Assembly (NCBI GenBank): GCA_948474755.1
Contig: CAOLHI010000073.1
Coordinates: forward strand, 744,001-808,000
DNA: 64,000 bases
DNA from: Ctenosaura bakeri
Taxonomy: Eukaryota > Chordata > Lepidosauria > Squamata > Iguanidae
Reading direction: 5' to 3'
Under the pieces are notes generated by a model that was not told the DNA's origin, did not search any database, and saw nothing but the letters and a program-made list of their open reading frames with translations. A program made the translations under genes and the position numbers. Below, one piece after another: positions 1 to 11,104 of this stretch (position 1 is the stretch's first letter; the number at the start of each line of letters is the position of its first letter).

Positions 1-672
1 CGCCTTTTCTGAAGTATTCTCATCGGTATGTCTTTATATAATTGCAGTTTCTGCCCTTTAACTTCAATTCCTGTTTTCTCTTGGAAGTTCTTCTCCTCTG
101 TTTCTTAAAGAGCCAATTCTGAAGATCCTGTCTATTTCCCAATCTAATGTTTGGGAATCCATCTCAATCATGTTTGCCAACACTGGAATTAAAATCTGTC
201 TAAGATCTTCGGATCTCTGCTCTTTAAGTCCACGAATTTTAAAGGAGTTCTCCCGCATCTTAAGTTCCAGTAAGGCTCTCTCATCTATATCCTTTTCGTG
301 TTCCCATGTTAACGTTGCACATTTCTCCTGGACCAATTTCAATTCTTCCTCTAGCTTATCTACTCTGCCTGTGGTTCCTTTAATCTCCTCCGAAAGAGTA
401 TTAATTGTTTCCTTTATTTCTTTAAATTTTCTCTTGAAGTCAGATTTTATCTCACTGCGCAAATCTTTCATATCCTTCCACCATTCCGACTTCATTTCTG
501 ATTGTTCCATTCTCTTTTGTGCCTGCACAGCTCGCATCAGTCTAATCTCTTCCAGTATTATACTCTGCTCTATTTGTTTGGGCATTGTAGATACTGTTAA
601 TGTTGGCTGTCTAGGATCAATTGGAGTTCCCTTTACTGGTTTTGCCTTTTTAGATTTTGATCTTGTGTCCAT
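1..672 (-). pseudogene. L1 LINE ORF1 fragment (broken, cut by window edge)
   Basis: The minus strand reads from an ATG at 672 through 202 codons. The product has a charged, lysine/glutamate-rich N-terminal half typical of a coiled coil (about residues 60-130), followed by a segment containing ENSFKIRGLKEQ and WEIDRIFRIG (about 140-190). These match the start of the RNA-binding (RRM-like) domain of L1 ORF1 proteins, which bind L1 RNA as trimers. The frame stops at 64-66. In another frame the sequence continues with a recognisable downstream ORF1 motif (YKDIPMRILQKR), so the copy carries a frameshift and probably a small deletion. ORF1 is usually about 300-350 residues, so this one is incomplete; ORF2 would lie beyond the left edge. 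The family call is firm. Coding competence is ruled out by the frameshift unless that is an assembly error. Confidence 0.85.
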
Positions 673-1810
673 TTAAACAGGTTAACAATCATATATTATT
701 CCCCTCCAACAGTCTTCAATACACAATATTATATGTGTTTTCCTTTTCTATACAGTTTTACACAGGCAAATTCATTAAATTTTATGATTTATCCTGCCCT
801 ATACTAACTTATTTATTTATAAGTTCAAACTTATCTCAATATACAGATTCAAACTTATATAAATTTTCTTCTTTACTCTTTTTTCAGATTCTCCCCATGA
901 GATTCACCTCAAGGTTCCAATATTCTTATCTTTTCCTCATATGTATATTTAATTAAATTGACCTCAAGTTTAATATAAATTTATACTTAAGGTATTCAAT
1001 AATTAAGTATACAATCAGTACTTACTCCATTCTATTCAACTCACACCAATTCATTTCAATTCCATTCCCACTATACATTTCATCATTTCATTTGATTCAG
1101 TTCAAATCAATTCAGTTCAATTCATAACATTTCTCTTTAAGTCAGATCAATTCCATTCATACACAGTTCCTTTCAAATCAAATCAATTCAATTCACCTTA
1201 GTTCATTTGCTTAACAGATTCAAGTTTTTGGACTTTTACAGCTTGCTTCCCAGCTTCCCTTCAATACTCCTCTCTACCCTCGTATCTCTGCAACATAACG
1301 CCAACTCTTCTCCACGCACCGACCTGTGCGCCGAGTCCACCCCACATGCAGACCCTCACACCGAACACCGATAGTCCGCTGGCCAGGCACTCAGCCACAC
1401 GCCTCACACTTTTCGGCTCCCCTCCTTCTAAATCCGACTTCCAAACTCTATCTGTCTCTTCTCCAAAGATCAAGGTCTGGGCTCCAAATCACCCTGTGTG
1501 CAGATCTACACACTTGGACTCTCCCCGTGCTCCAACCTGCTCGCCAGGACGCCGTCTCTGCCACTCTTTCTCCAAGTCCCGAACCGCCAAACCACCGATC
1601 GTAGCTTCCCTAAAAAGCTCTTCTGTCACCTCTCCAAGCATGATCTCAATATTAAGGTTTATTCAGAGTTCTTATATATATAAGAAAAAGAAAAAAATGT
1701 CCAAAAAAGCTTCTATCCGGGCTGAATATTTGCCTTCTTCTATTTATGCTCTGCCTCTCTTCCAAGCTGCGGTAGCCATCTTGGCATCTCGCAATGTTCA
1801 TACATAAAAA
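673..1810 (-). mobile_element. L1 5' leader / promoter region (putative)
   Basis: This lies directly upstream of the L1 ORF1 start on the minus strand. It holds a TTCAA/ATTCA-rich low-complexity tract (about 1028-1215), a C-rich tract (1250-1620) and, near 1745-1800, the minus-strand motif GCCAAGATGGCTACCGCAGC. That motif resembles the CCAAGATGGC-type sequence near the 5' end of many vertebrate L1s. I infer this is the element's 5' UTR and promoter. The 5' boundary is uncertain and could reach about 2480, where another GC-rich segment with a GCAGCCATC motif lies. Confidence 0.5.
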
Positions 1811-3065
1811 AATATTTTTTCAGAAAAAGGCTTTTTTTTTCTTATTGAGGGGCTCTGAACAAAAAGAAGGAAAAACAGTTTTCCCACCATAAAGTTTCAG
1901 ATTCAGTCAAATTACTCCTCTTCTCATAGGCAAAAGCGGAGCAAGAAAAAAGTTTACCTAACTCTTCACATGTAACTTACTCTCTCTTCACCTTTCCCCT
2001 CGGGCTGCCGTCATTATGCAGGCTCACACTTACAGTAAATCGCAATAGCATCAATTCCAGAAAAGAGGATAAAGTGTATAGATATTGCAGAGCTAACAAT
2101 ACCTCTCACAGAAAAAAAGGACAGATCTCCCTGGCACAAGTCCAATCAAGTGGCTTTAAAATTCTGCGATGAGGACATGCTGAGATTAAGCTCAGCTACT
2201 TTTCATGACGATGGCTGCCGTCCGACCTCCTCTCCCTCAATCGAGTGGATTTGTTGAAAACCTCACACTCGAGCGAGAGAGGAAACAAGTCTCCGTGGCC
2301 CCATTCGAGTTCTCTATTTGCCAGAGAACTTTTTGAGGTGTCTGATATCCTGCGGACACCCCCCATTCGTGAAATGCGGTGAATTCTCTCTGGAACTGGA
2401 GAGCGTTCACCTTCTCTTCGCCATTGCGGAACCGGAAGTGATCATATGGTTTCAAGGCAACTTTTCTTCTCCTTTCTCATCTTTCTCAGTATTTTTCTTA
2501 ATGCTATAATGCAAAAATGCCATTTCAGAGGGGTACTGTAACATTATAACTCTAACAGAAAAGACTGGAAATCACTAAGGCAGTTATGAATGCATGACCC
2601 AGAGTTATGCATTTGTGACTGGTTCATATTTACGATCCCTACATATTCATTAGTTCAGGAAATACCTAGGGACTGTGAAAGTTCCCCAAACCCCACTTAT
2701 TGGGCAGCAGCCAGTGCAAGCAAGAGGGACCTGTTCTCCTGTCATTTGGGATGGAGCTGACTGATGTTCCCACCCTCCTTCACATGAGCAGTCTCCAGTG
2801 CAAGTGGGAATTGCAACAGAGACCTGTTTCTGACTGTCGCACCAGAGATTGTTCATGGGGTACATGTGGAAATTCCATACAGCTCGGTCCTTATCAGCAT
2901 GAGAACAGACCCAGTGGATGCTGATGCCTAGCAAGTGAGGATTGGGAGGAGTCAGGCTGGGAGCACTGCGTAACTATGTAACTGAGGTGGTTGCATAGCT
3001 AAGCAGGTAATACGGAATCAAAATCAAAATTTTAAAAAAGGAGAAGAAGGAGACTTTTTTATTCT
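1811..3065. other. Unassigned sequence, left part possibly more L1 leader
   Basis: No gene is recognised. The segment 2190-2480 is richer in GC and CpG than its surroundings and may belong to the upstream L1 leader. The segment 2640-2940 contains an imperfect internal duplication around a CAGTGCAAG...GACCTGTT motif (near 2710-2740 and 2798-2830). No terminal repeats or target duplications are seen. Confidence 0.4.
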
Positions 3066-3287
3066 GAAGTGAGTGTTGGACTAGGACCCTTGAAACTCAG
3101 GGTTCAAATCTGCATTCAGCCACAGAAACCCACTGGGCAAGTCATACTCTCTTTCAGCTTTAAAGGAAGGCAACAGCAAACCCTGCCTGTCTAAATCTAG
3201 CCAAGAAAACCCCATGATATGGTCACCTTAGGGTTGCAATAAGTCAAAAACAATGTGAAGGTACATAACAGAGAGAGAGAGAGATTG
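3066..3287 (+). mobile_element. Sauria-type SINE with (GA)n end
   Basis: The order matches squamate Sauria SINEs: a tRNA-like head with box B GGTTCAAATC at 3101-3110, the CCCACTGGGCAAGTCA block, a middle part ending CCAAGAAAACCCCATGATA, and a Bov-B-like tail (CCTTAGGGTTGCAATAAGTC). The copy ends in a GA microsatellite at 3271-3287. Such SINEs are transcribed by RNA polymerase III and are thought to be moved by Bov-B LINE enzymes through the shared tail. Confidence 0.85.
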
Positions 3288-4208
3288 ATCTCCTGATTTA
3301 TTCCCACTCAAAGTAGGAATAAAATGTTGCAGCTCATGCCAGGAGTTGCCAGGACAACTGAAACATCATTTGGATATATGTAAAACAAACAAGAACTAAC
3401 AAACAAGAGCCACAGCAGCAGCAGCAGCAACAACAACGATAAATTGCAGCATTCTGACATATTTGTCCTGACCGGAAGAGCTCTTCGTAGTACAAAAAAG
3501 GGCCAGGATGTCTGAGCCTGACATTTTCACACTTAGGTATGTATGATGTGAAATGTGTTCTGAGAAGATCTGAAAGAGAAATACTTTCCAACAATCCTCT
3601 CGTGGAAGAGGACAGAAAGTGCATTACACAGAATTAGACCACTGACTCATTGAGTCCAGTGTTGTTGTCCAAATAGGCAGGATTCTTTCCTAGCCCTACA
3701 TGAAGATGCCCCCATTGATGTACAGCATATCACCGGTATATCATGAGGATAAAATAAAGCCCAATTTAACTGTGCTGTTCACAAGCAACCACCAAATATG
3801 GGATTTTAAAAAGGCAACACATACATAGAGGTGTAGACGGAGGCTGATGTGCTGACTTTATGATGGAATTGCACCTGTGAACATATACGAAGATGATCTG
3901 CTGTTCCTAAAAAAGAAATCTGGTTATTTAAAGAAGTTAGAATCTCTCAGTACCTGTAAATCAGTAGTACAGTTCCAACACCTGCCCTAGTAAAGTCTGT
4001 TACTAGATTTATTCTCATGTTCTTGGTTGGAGAATTGTCTACAACTTTATGTTTGAGTTCATGGAGTCTAATAGTCCATATACAGCAGCATCATTGGCCA
4101 GTGTGATTTGTATTGTAACCTGGTTGCTAGGATCCCTTGCTAATGTTTTAGTTCAGGATGAAACGTCATTGGTGCTACTTTTGCATTTCTGTTTAACATT
4201 CACTCATA
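3288..4208. other. Unassigned sequence with short CAG/CAA run
   Basis: No gene or confident repeat is recognised. A short (CAG)n/(CAA)n run at about 3412-3438 accounts for the poly-cysteine stretch in a minus-strand reading frame, which is not a gene. Confidence 0.4.
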
Positions 4209-4695
4209 GGCCCTTTCCACACGGGGGTATTAAAATGGTGTAGCGTGACCTCTGACGGAGGTCATCTACACGGTAAAATGGATTGGGGCGGATTACTTTA
4301 GTGTAATTCCACACCCCAATCTGTGCTAGGGCTACCGGAAGTGGTGTCACCGCATGCTTTTTAAAAACCACTTCTCATGTGGTTTTTAAAAAGAACAATC
4401 GTGCAGCCCCGTGCAGCCCCGTCGCAGCGCCCGGTGTGGATTTGCAGGCGCGCGCAAGGGCATGCCTGCAGATCTGCTGGGGGTGGGCTTTCCGGCTGGC
4501 AAGCTTCTCCAGTTGGTGGAGAGCCTCCGCCAGTCATAAGCCGCCATTTTGGGCACCGCAGGACGCCACGGGATGCCGAGGAGTGTGGAGCAGCGAAAAC
4601 ATGCTGCTCCGTGTGGCAACGGACTTACTGGATTTCAGGTAAGCTCCATTTCAGGACGTCTCAGGACGTTTTTTCCTTCATGTGTGGAAAGGGTC
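4209..4695. mobile_element. Non-autonomous DNA transposon, long form (copy W1)
   Basis: The terminal inverted repeats are GGCCCTTTCCACAC at the left and GTGTGGAAAGGGTC at the right. Flanking triplets are ATA (4206-4208) and TTA (4696-4698), a one-mismatch target duplication. The GC-rich, CpG-containing interior is related, in inverse orientation, to the element at 55980-56520 (shared GCAGGC...GATC...GGGTGGGCT blocks). It has no transposase. A splice-donor-like CAGGTAAGC lies at 4636-4644. Confidence 0.8.
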
Positions 4696-4959
4696 TTAGT
4701 TGATCTTATTGCTATTGGCCTTCTATTCTACTCTTCTGTATCACTGACTTGCTACCCTGTCTGCTCCAGTTTCTTTTTTCCCTTTGGATCTAAGCCATGG
4801 TGGCTGATGGCTTCTCTACCCTCAAAACAGGCTCAAACCATGGGTAGCTCTTTACACTTTGGACTAAAATTCAGAATGGATTCATCACCTCAGTGACATG
4901 GAAGCAAGGAACCATTACTGAATGCACATGTGTGTTCCTTACCTGTTTGCTTCCACTTA

Positions 4960-5161
4960 GGCCATTTCCGCACTCCACTGTTATAGTGCTATTATTCCAC
5001 TTTCAACCTCCTGTGGAATTCTGGAGTTTGTAGTTTAGTGAGGCCAAAGAGCTCTCTGGCTGAGAATTCTAAACAACCCTCCATAAACTACAAACCCCAG
5101 AATTCCACAGAATGTTGAATGTGAACTAATAGCACTGGAACAGTGTAGGGTGGAAATGGCC
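4960..5161. mobile_element. Palindromic ~200-bp MITE (copy X1)
   Basis: The termini are GGCCATTTCCGCAC and GGTGGAAATGGCC, with a perfect TTA target duplication (4957-4959 and 5162-5164). The two arms of about 85 bp are imperfect inverted complements: CTGTTATAGTGCTATTATTC on the left mirrors the AATAGCACT...ACAG arm on the right. A central segment contains GAGCTCTCTGGCTGAGAATT. There is no coding capacity. Confidence 0.93.
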
Positions 5162-6602
5162 TTACTGCCATTCTTCTCTTGTCACAGTAGTTTGGAAATC
5201 TACAACAACATACAGTGTTTTCTGAAAATGCATATCCTCAGAGGACATTGGCTTTCGTTTGATAAGCATTGCCTACTCTCATTGTACTTCACTTGTAAAA
5301 TAAAGTGGAGGCTAATCTTTGGTCATGGCATTTTAGATCCAAAGTGCTAAAAAAGTGCCATGTCTTAAGTCAGAGAGGAAAGTAGCACTCAAGGTCTCCC
5401 TGTTGCCCTTTACACCCTGTGTTCCTTGTCCACTTGGTTCTTCCTTGCATTCCTTGGCCCAAAGTCTTGATCAAAGCACAGATTAAAAGGCCATGGTGCC
5501 AATACGCCGCCAGCTAAGTAGCTCATGAGGTGTCTTTATCACTAGCCTGACCTCTTTTCCAAGTAACAAAGAATAAACATGCGATACCAATTGAGGAGAA
5601 GCATATGCTTGAAAGCAGCAGTTTTAATTTAAAACAAATATGGTGTCAAGTTTGTGATTAATATCTTTTCCCACTGAAATGAATATGAAGGCTGGTTATT
5701 ATTTTTGGTTTCCCTCTGTTTATATGAAGTTGAACCTGCACTGTAAATGAATGAATAATGGTGGTGACGGAAGGCAGTTAAAATAGCTGAATGAAAGGGT
5801 TTGGATTTTGTCCAGGGTGTACTCCCACTATCCTGACCTGTAATGTAAGCTTTATTTATATGCTGGGTTACTGATCCCTTCCTGTGATTGGCTGCTGCTG
5901 TCCCACCAATGAAGATGTTTTGCATCACTGCCATGTTACTCTGCAAGGGTGCACAAAATCAGTAAAGCTCAGTGGGATCAGATTACAACTCTGAGACGAG
6001 TGCAACAACAAATTCACCCCTAGGGAGAAAGGAAATGCCAGGGCCTGAGCTGACTGGGCTACAAAAGGCCCATTCTGCATGCTGTATCATGACTTCAAGT
6101 TATGGCTTGCAAATGCCTTCCCCAGAGTATCGGGGAAAAGTGATATGAAACCTTGACCTCGATGTGTGGTACGATAACAACCATTTCTTTTAGGTCCATA
6201 GAGAGCATATATTTGGCTTAATTTGCATAATATATTCTGATTCCAGCATAGTACTTGTGTTCATTTATTACAACAGAAACAAAAAAGGAGTTTGGGGGCA
6301 CATCAAAGAATTTCAGATTGGTTGTGGCATAATCTTGCACATGGACAAGAGCCTCCTTTGTCAGATGGGTGAAGTGTAGCCACAGATATGTTTTATTTAT
6401 AATGGCCCCCAAAAATCTGTTGGGGCCACTTGGGCCTGAAAAAAAGATGAGGGTCCTGAAAACACCTGAAAATGTAGCAAAATGGCCTATAGTCCTTCAT
6501 CTTGAAGCTTCAGCGGTGTTGTGGTGAGAGAGGGATATTTGGGGCATAAAAACAAAAATCAACACTCCAGCTTTGGGAGAGGAAAGGCAAAACTGCTGGT
6601 GG
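5162..6602. other. Unassigned, mostly unique sequence
   Basis: No gene, RNA or confident repeat is recognised. Short reading frames here lack any recognisable domain and have no flanking splice-site pattern. The piece at 6290-6420 may be a diverged interspersed repeat, but I cannot name it. Confidence 0.4.
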
Positions 6603-6863
6603 AGGAATCATAGAATCATAGAGTTGGAAGAGACCACAGGGACCATCGAGTCCAACCCCCTCCTATGCAGGAGGAACACCCATCAAAGCATTCTGAACAG
6701 ATGGCCATCCAGACTCTGCTTAAAAACCTCCAAAGAAAGAGATTCCACCACACTCCAAGGCAACATATTCCATTGCTGGACAGCTCTGAACATCAGGAAG
6801 TTCTTCCTGAGGTTCAGGTGGAATCTCCTTTCCTGCAGCTTGAATCCATTGCTCCTTGTCCTA
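6603..6863 (-). mobile_element. CR1 LINE 3' end (part 1 of 2)
   Basis: On the minus strand this ends in the CR1 3' terminal motif built on ATTCTATGATTC (6606-6625 region), preceded by the conserved CR1 3' block: TTAAGCAGAGTCTGGATGGC, and a segment encoding a QQWNMLP-like end of the reverse transcriptase. It continues at 7272 after a DNA-element insertion. Confidence 0.93.
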
Positions 6864-7271
6864 TGCCCTTTTCGCACGCCGTTTCTAAAGCAAAAGGGCC
6901 CCTTGAGAGGTCCATATGGCGCACTCCCATTTACGCGATGCTCAAGAGCCTAAAGCGGACCGTGCACGCACCTTTTCATTTTTGGCTTAAAGCCGAAAAT
7001 GGTGCACGGTCATGCAATGCTCCCGGGGCCCACGTGCACTTACCTGGTGTGCGGTGCATCGGGAGCCAGGCCAGTCGCACTTCCTGCCTCAGCACTAGCC
7101 TGCAATTCCCAGGTTGTGCTGTGGCAGGAAGGGGGGCGTTCGCGTGGCGTTCGCGTGACCAGCAAGCCAGCTGCGGTGAGGAAGCAGAAGCTAAGTGAGT
7201 GCCTCGCGCAAGAGGCTGCTTGCGCGGCCACCCCCCCCACCTCCACGAAAAGGTAAGGTGCGGAAAGGGTC
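6864..7271 (-). mobile_element. Non-autonomous DNA transposon inserted in CR1 (copy Y1)
   Basis: The element splits the CR1. CTA at 6861-6863 is repeated at 7272-7274, and joining the flanks restores the expected CR1 GTCCTAGTCTCTGG. The termini are TGCCCTTTTCGCAC and GTGCGGAAAGGGTC. A conserved internal hairpin lies at about 6977-7002 (TTTTTGGCTTAAAGCCGAAA). In this orientation the splice-donor motif is on the minus strand (ACTTACCTG, 7038-7046). The interior matches copies at 8945, 35842 and 56842. Confidence 0.93.
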
Positions 7272-7745
7272 CTAGTCTCTGGAGCATTGGAAAACAAGCC
7301 CACTCCCTCCACAATGTGATATCCTTTCAAATATTTAAACACAGCTCTCATGTCTCCTCTCAACCTTCTCTTCTGCAGATTAAACATACACAGTTCCCTA
7401 AGCCGCTCCTCACAGGGCATGACTGTCAGACCCTTCACTATTTTGGTTGCCCTCATCTGAACATGGTCCAGCTTGTTGATATCCTTCTTGAACTGAAGTG
7501 CCCAGAACTGGGCACAGTATTCCAGATGAGGTCTAACCAAAGCAGAATAGAGTAGTACCATTACCTCCCTTGATCTAGACCTCATACTCCTATTAATGCA
7601 ACTAAGAATCGCATTTGCCTTCTTGGCTGCTACATCACACTGGTGACTCATGTTCAGCTTGTGGTCCACCAAGACTCCTAGATCCCTTTCACTTGTACTA
7701 TTATCCAGCCACATGTCCCCCATCCTATATTTGTGCATTCCATTT
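7272..7745 (-). pseudogene. CR1 LINE reverse transcriptase C-terminal fragment (part 2 of 2)
   Basis: The minus strand encodes the end of the CR1 ORF2 reverse transcriptase and thumb region. Visible are SERDLGVLVDHKLNMSHQCD, KKANAILSCINRSM, YSALVRPHLEYCAQFW and KRRLRGDMRAVFKYLKG, all hallmarks of vertebrate CR1. The 5' end is truncated at about 7745, as is usual for CR1 copies, so only about the last 150 residues of the normally ~900-residue protein remain. A 232-codon open frame runs from here into the inserted DNA element at 7271, so its C-terminal third is not CR1. This is a dead, nested copy; the frame happens to be undisrupted, so the copy is fairly young. Confidence 0.92.
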
Positions 7746-8037
7746 TTTCTGACGTAGAAGCCTTCTCACAGGTAAACGAATATGAGAGATGTGCTGAGTC
7801 ATTAAGTGACCACCCAGTTATCTACAGGAAACCAACAAGCAAGGTCTAAGAACAATAGCACCTTCTTAGTTTTGTTCCCCAGCAACTGATACACTGTTTC
7901 TAATATTGGAAATGATAACACAGTCCTTATCTCTGTGCATTTTCTGACTCCCTTTCAGAGATATTCAAATTAGCAGCCATCATTGCATCTTATGGTAGTG
8001 AAGCTTCCCATTTAACAATGTGCTATGCAAAGAAATA
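7746..8037. other. Unassigned sequence
   Basis: No feature is recognised between the CR1 fragment and the Tigger-like MITE. Confidence 0.4.
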
Positions 8038-8481
8038 CAATCAGCCCTCCACATTCACTAGGCTTAGGGGCTAAGGAATCCTGCAAAAGTGGGAAAATTG
8101 CAAATATCAAAATATGTGTGTTTGTCTATGGGAAGAGGGCTGAAATATGGTGGGGTGAATGGACAGCCAGGGTCCAAACCGGGTAATGGAAAGGAGAAGG
8201 AAAAGGAGTGGGTTGGTATGGTGGGCCTATACTTTCTCTCTCTCACTCATGTAGTGCTGAGAAATCAGGCTGCAATCTGTCCTTAGCTGGCCAGGCAGCT
8301 GCTGGTGGAGGCGGAAGAGGACCAGATTTTTTAAAGCGTTTTAAAGGGCTGCATGGCCTAATTGAAGCTGCCAAGAAGAAAAGTTCCTTCCAAAAAGAAG
8401 TGCCCAAGGTGAGGGGCAGGAGTTGGAAAATTCGCAAATAGTCAAACCTGTGAAAGTCAAACCCACAAATGTGGAGGACTG
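8038..8481. mobile_element. Tc1/mariner (Tigger-like) MITE
   Basis: The left end is TA|CAATCAGCCCTCCACATTC and the right end is AAATGTGGAGGACTG, matching the CAGTCAGCCCTCCACATT-type termini of vertebrate Tigger/mariner derivatives. The left flank is TA; the right flank is a mutated AC. The inner part carries the typical AAAATTGCAAAT / AATTCGCAAATAG subterminal pairing. No transposase is encoded. A second copy lies at 53889-54275. Confidence 0.8.
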
Positions 8482-8845
8482 ACTTTCCTTTTGTCTCTTG
8501 CTATTCAGCTGTAGACAATGACTCCAGGTTCTAGTATTATGTGATACAGAGGGAGATAATTCTCTCTATCTACTTTCTATACGAAAAGTATAATTTTATA
8601 CACTTCTATCCACTTTCCTCTTACATGCTTTTCCCCCCAAACTAAACATTCCCAAATATAATTGCATTTCTTCACTGGAGAGTTACTCCAGCTAGTCCTT
8701 TTCTACACCTTTTCCAGCTCTACAATGTCCTTTTCTGAGATGCAGTAATCAGGGGCCTGTTCACACTACACAGTCACAGTATGGTGGATCCACTTTGAGT
8801 GCCATGACTGCATCCTATGAGATCCTGGGCTTTGTAATATGGTGT
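8482..8845. other. Unassigned sequence
   Basis: Nothing recognisable. Composition is ordinary and AT-rich. Confidence 0.4.
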
Positions 8846-9475
8846 GGCATAGTGGTTTGAGTATTGAACTAGGACTCTGAGAACCCAGGATTCAAATCCA
8901 CACTCAGCTGTGGAAACTCACTGGATGATATTGGGCAAGTCATAGGCCCTTTCCACACCCTACCTTTTTTCCGGCACTGGGGTGTGGGGATCACGCAAGC
9001 AGCCTCCAGCGAGAGGCTCTCATGTCCCTGCTGCTTCAGCTCTGCATGAGCTGCCTGCTCGCATGAGAGCCCTGCCTCTTCCCTCCGCAGTGCAGCCTGG
9101 GAGTTTCCCAGGCTGCGCTGGAGCAGGAAGCGCAACCAGCATGGCTCCAGAGGCTCCACATGCCAGGTAAGTGCACGCGGGACCCGGGATCAATGCGCGA
9201 TCATGCACCATTTTCAGCTTCTAGCCGAAAATGAAAAGGTGCGTGATCGGAGTCTGCTGGCTCCTGGAGTGTCAAGCGATTGTGAGTGCGTCGTGCAGAT
9301 TGCTCCTCATAATTGCATGATGCTCCAGGCCCTCTTTCGCATGGAAAATGCAGTGCGAAAAGGGCCATACTCTTTTTGCCTCAGAGGGAAGCAATGTTAA
9401 ACTTCTATAAAAAATCTTGCCAAGAAAACCCGATGATAGGGTCACCATAAGCTGGAAATCGCTTCAAGGCACATA
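8846..9475 (+). mobile_element. Sauria-type SINE split by a DNA transposon
   Basis: The head (GTGTGGCATAGTGGTTTGAG, box B GATTCAAATCC at about 8889-8899) runs to GGCAAGTCATA at 8944. The tail resumes at 9367 (ATACTC...CCTCAGAGG...GCCAAGAAAACCCGATGATA) and ends with the Bov-B-like GGGTCACCATAAGCTGGAAA to about 9475. The intact SINE at 3066 has CAAGTCATACTCTC at the same point, which confirms the junction. Confidence 0.92.
8945..9366 (+). mobile_element. Non-autonomous DNA transposon in SINE (copy Y2)
   Basis: The termini are GGCCCTTTCCACACC and GTGCGAAAAGGGCC. A perfect ATA target duplication lies at 8942-8944 and 9367-9369. A perfect splice-donor consensus, CAGGTAAGT, sits at 9164-9172, and the AAAATG-type internal hairpin follows at about 9210-9240. 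The length of 422 bp matches the copy at 35842 (421 bp). Confidence 0.95.
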
Positions 9476-9654
9476 GAGCTCTCTGCCTGTGAATTCTAAA
9501 AATATCTTTTCCTCAGCTACCAAGCCAAGGATTCCTAGGATATTGATATGAAAATTAAAGTAGAATCACAGAGCTATAATTTTATAGTCTGAATGGGCCT
9601 CAGAACTGTAGATAGTATTATAAGCCCATAGATTTTTATTAGTGCAGTAAGATA
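9476..9654. other. Unassigned sequence
   Basis: No feature is recognised in this short interval. Confidence 0.3.
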
Positions 9655-10480
9655 TTGGTAGCTTTTATAAAATTCATCTTTTTAAATGATGTCCAATACA
9701 AAATTTGCCCCTTTTATGACAGCAGCCACAAATTCAGTCAGGATTTTCATCTAAATTCTCACCATAACCCCAAGACCCTTTTTTGGTCAGTTGTTGCCAG
9801 TTCAGACCCCATAATTGTATATGTCAATCTGTTTGTCTCATGATACATTTCCTCACACTTGCTTACACTTGCCAATTTTACCTCACTGAACAACGTCTGG
9901 TCATTCCTCTAATTTGGAAAGATCTTCTTGGAGATCTTCACAATCCACTTTTTTTCTAAACATCCTCAATAACCAATCCATTCATCAAACCATAAGAGAA
10001 CTTCTCCTCTTTCTCCAGGACTGCCACATTTGTCCATCAATTTTTTGTACAAGACTCTATCAAAAGCTTTTGGGATGTAAAGAATGTCCATGAGAACATT
10101 CCCATCCATACCTTAAGTGACACTTCCAAAGAACTCTAATAGTTAAGACAGAATTACTTCTGTGGAAGACATGTTGATTTCTTTTTCATCAGAGCTTGCT
10201 TCTATGTGTTTGATAATTTTATCTTTGAAAACGCATTCCAGCATTTTATCCAAAACAGATGTTAAACCTGTAATCTCCTGTAATTCTCTCCCCATGCACT
10301 TTTTAAAATTAATGTTACATTGGCCATTCTCCAGTCCACTGGTAGAGAGACTGTTTTTAGGAATATGTTACATATTTCTGTTAGAAGATCATCAGTTTCA
10401 CATTAGAGTGCTCTAAGAACTTTCTGATGGATACCATCTAGATCTCATGACTTGTTTGTTTTCAATTTAAATTTTATTTG
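9655..10480 (-). pseudogene. CR1/L3-like LINE RT-region fragment, badly decayed
   Basis: On the complementary strand the order of blocks follows the CR1/L3 reverse-transcriptase region: a counterpart of the GATGGTATCCATCAGAAAG priming block (about 10420-10440), then ATGGAGAATGGCCAATGTAA (10318-10337), then GCTTTTGATAGAGTCTTGTA (10048-10067), a remnant of the AFD/VPHDRL-type segment. The same order occurs in the better preserved element at 31015-33003. Frames are broken throughout. The boundaries are estimates and the family could be L3 rather than CR1 proper. Confidence 0.65.
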
Positions 10481-11104
10481 TATTTAGGCTAAAGGTTTAG
10501 GGAAGACTTTATTTGGTGGTTCCTGCTCAAGCCAACATCCCAGCAAAATGTTAACACTTTGAATCCAATAAACTGGAAGATAATCCACTATATCATCCCT
10601 ACATTGCAATTGGAGGCCTGCTTTTGGCTGTCTTGTGAAATCCTGATTTAGCTGAAACTTGAACTAGTCTTGCTCCTCACTTACTTTTCCAATTGACAAA
10701 ATTAAGAAGGAGGCAGCATCTGTTTCACAAGTCATTGCTTCAGTTTGCTTTAAATCAGAATTTACAAAATTTTTTGCAGATTTCTTCTTATTCAAGACAG
10801 AAGATTTAAATTCTAAACAATTCAAATGTGGGAGAAACCAAAATGGACATAGTCATCTGTCCAGGTCCAGGGCTTTGAGTACTTAACTCTTAAATGTCTG
10901 AATCTGAAGCCCATAATTAGAATTTCCCATTTGTTTGTTTGTTTGTTCATTCTGGGTGGCTTTTCATCTTGAACACCAATATGTCAGACAGGTATGAAAT
11001 AGTCCTCTCCATGCTGTTATTAGCTATAGTTGTATAGTTGGACCTTGTTTTACAAATATGAAATGTCAGCTCAGTTTATTTGGCACCAGTCAAGGGTATG
11101 TTAG
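10481..11104. other. Unassigned sequence
   Basis: A short (TTTG)n run is at about 10930-10947. The 3' edge, TTAG at 11101-11104, is the left target duplication of the LTR that follows. No gene is recognised. Confidence 0.4.

Noticed and set aside
170..676. A 168-codon plus-strand open frame opposite L1 ORF1
   Set aside because: It is the antisense shadow of the L1 ORF1 fragment and has no recognisable domain of its own.
2190..2480. A CpG island promoter of a host gene
   Set aside because: GC enrichment is mild and short and lies upstream of an L1 ORF1 on the same strand, so an L1 leader is the simpler reading.
7040..7738. A 232-codon minus-strand open frame as a gene
   Set aside because: The N-terminal two-thirds is CR1 reverse transcriptase and the rest reads into the inserted DNA element. 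It is a chance fusion.
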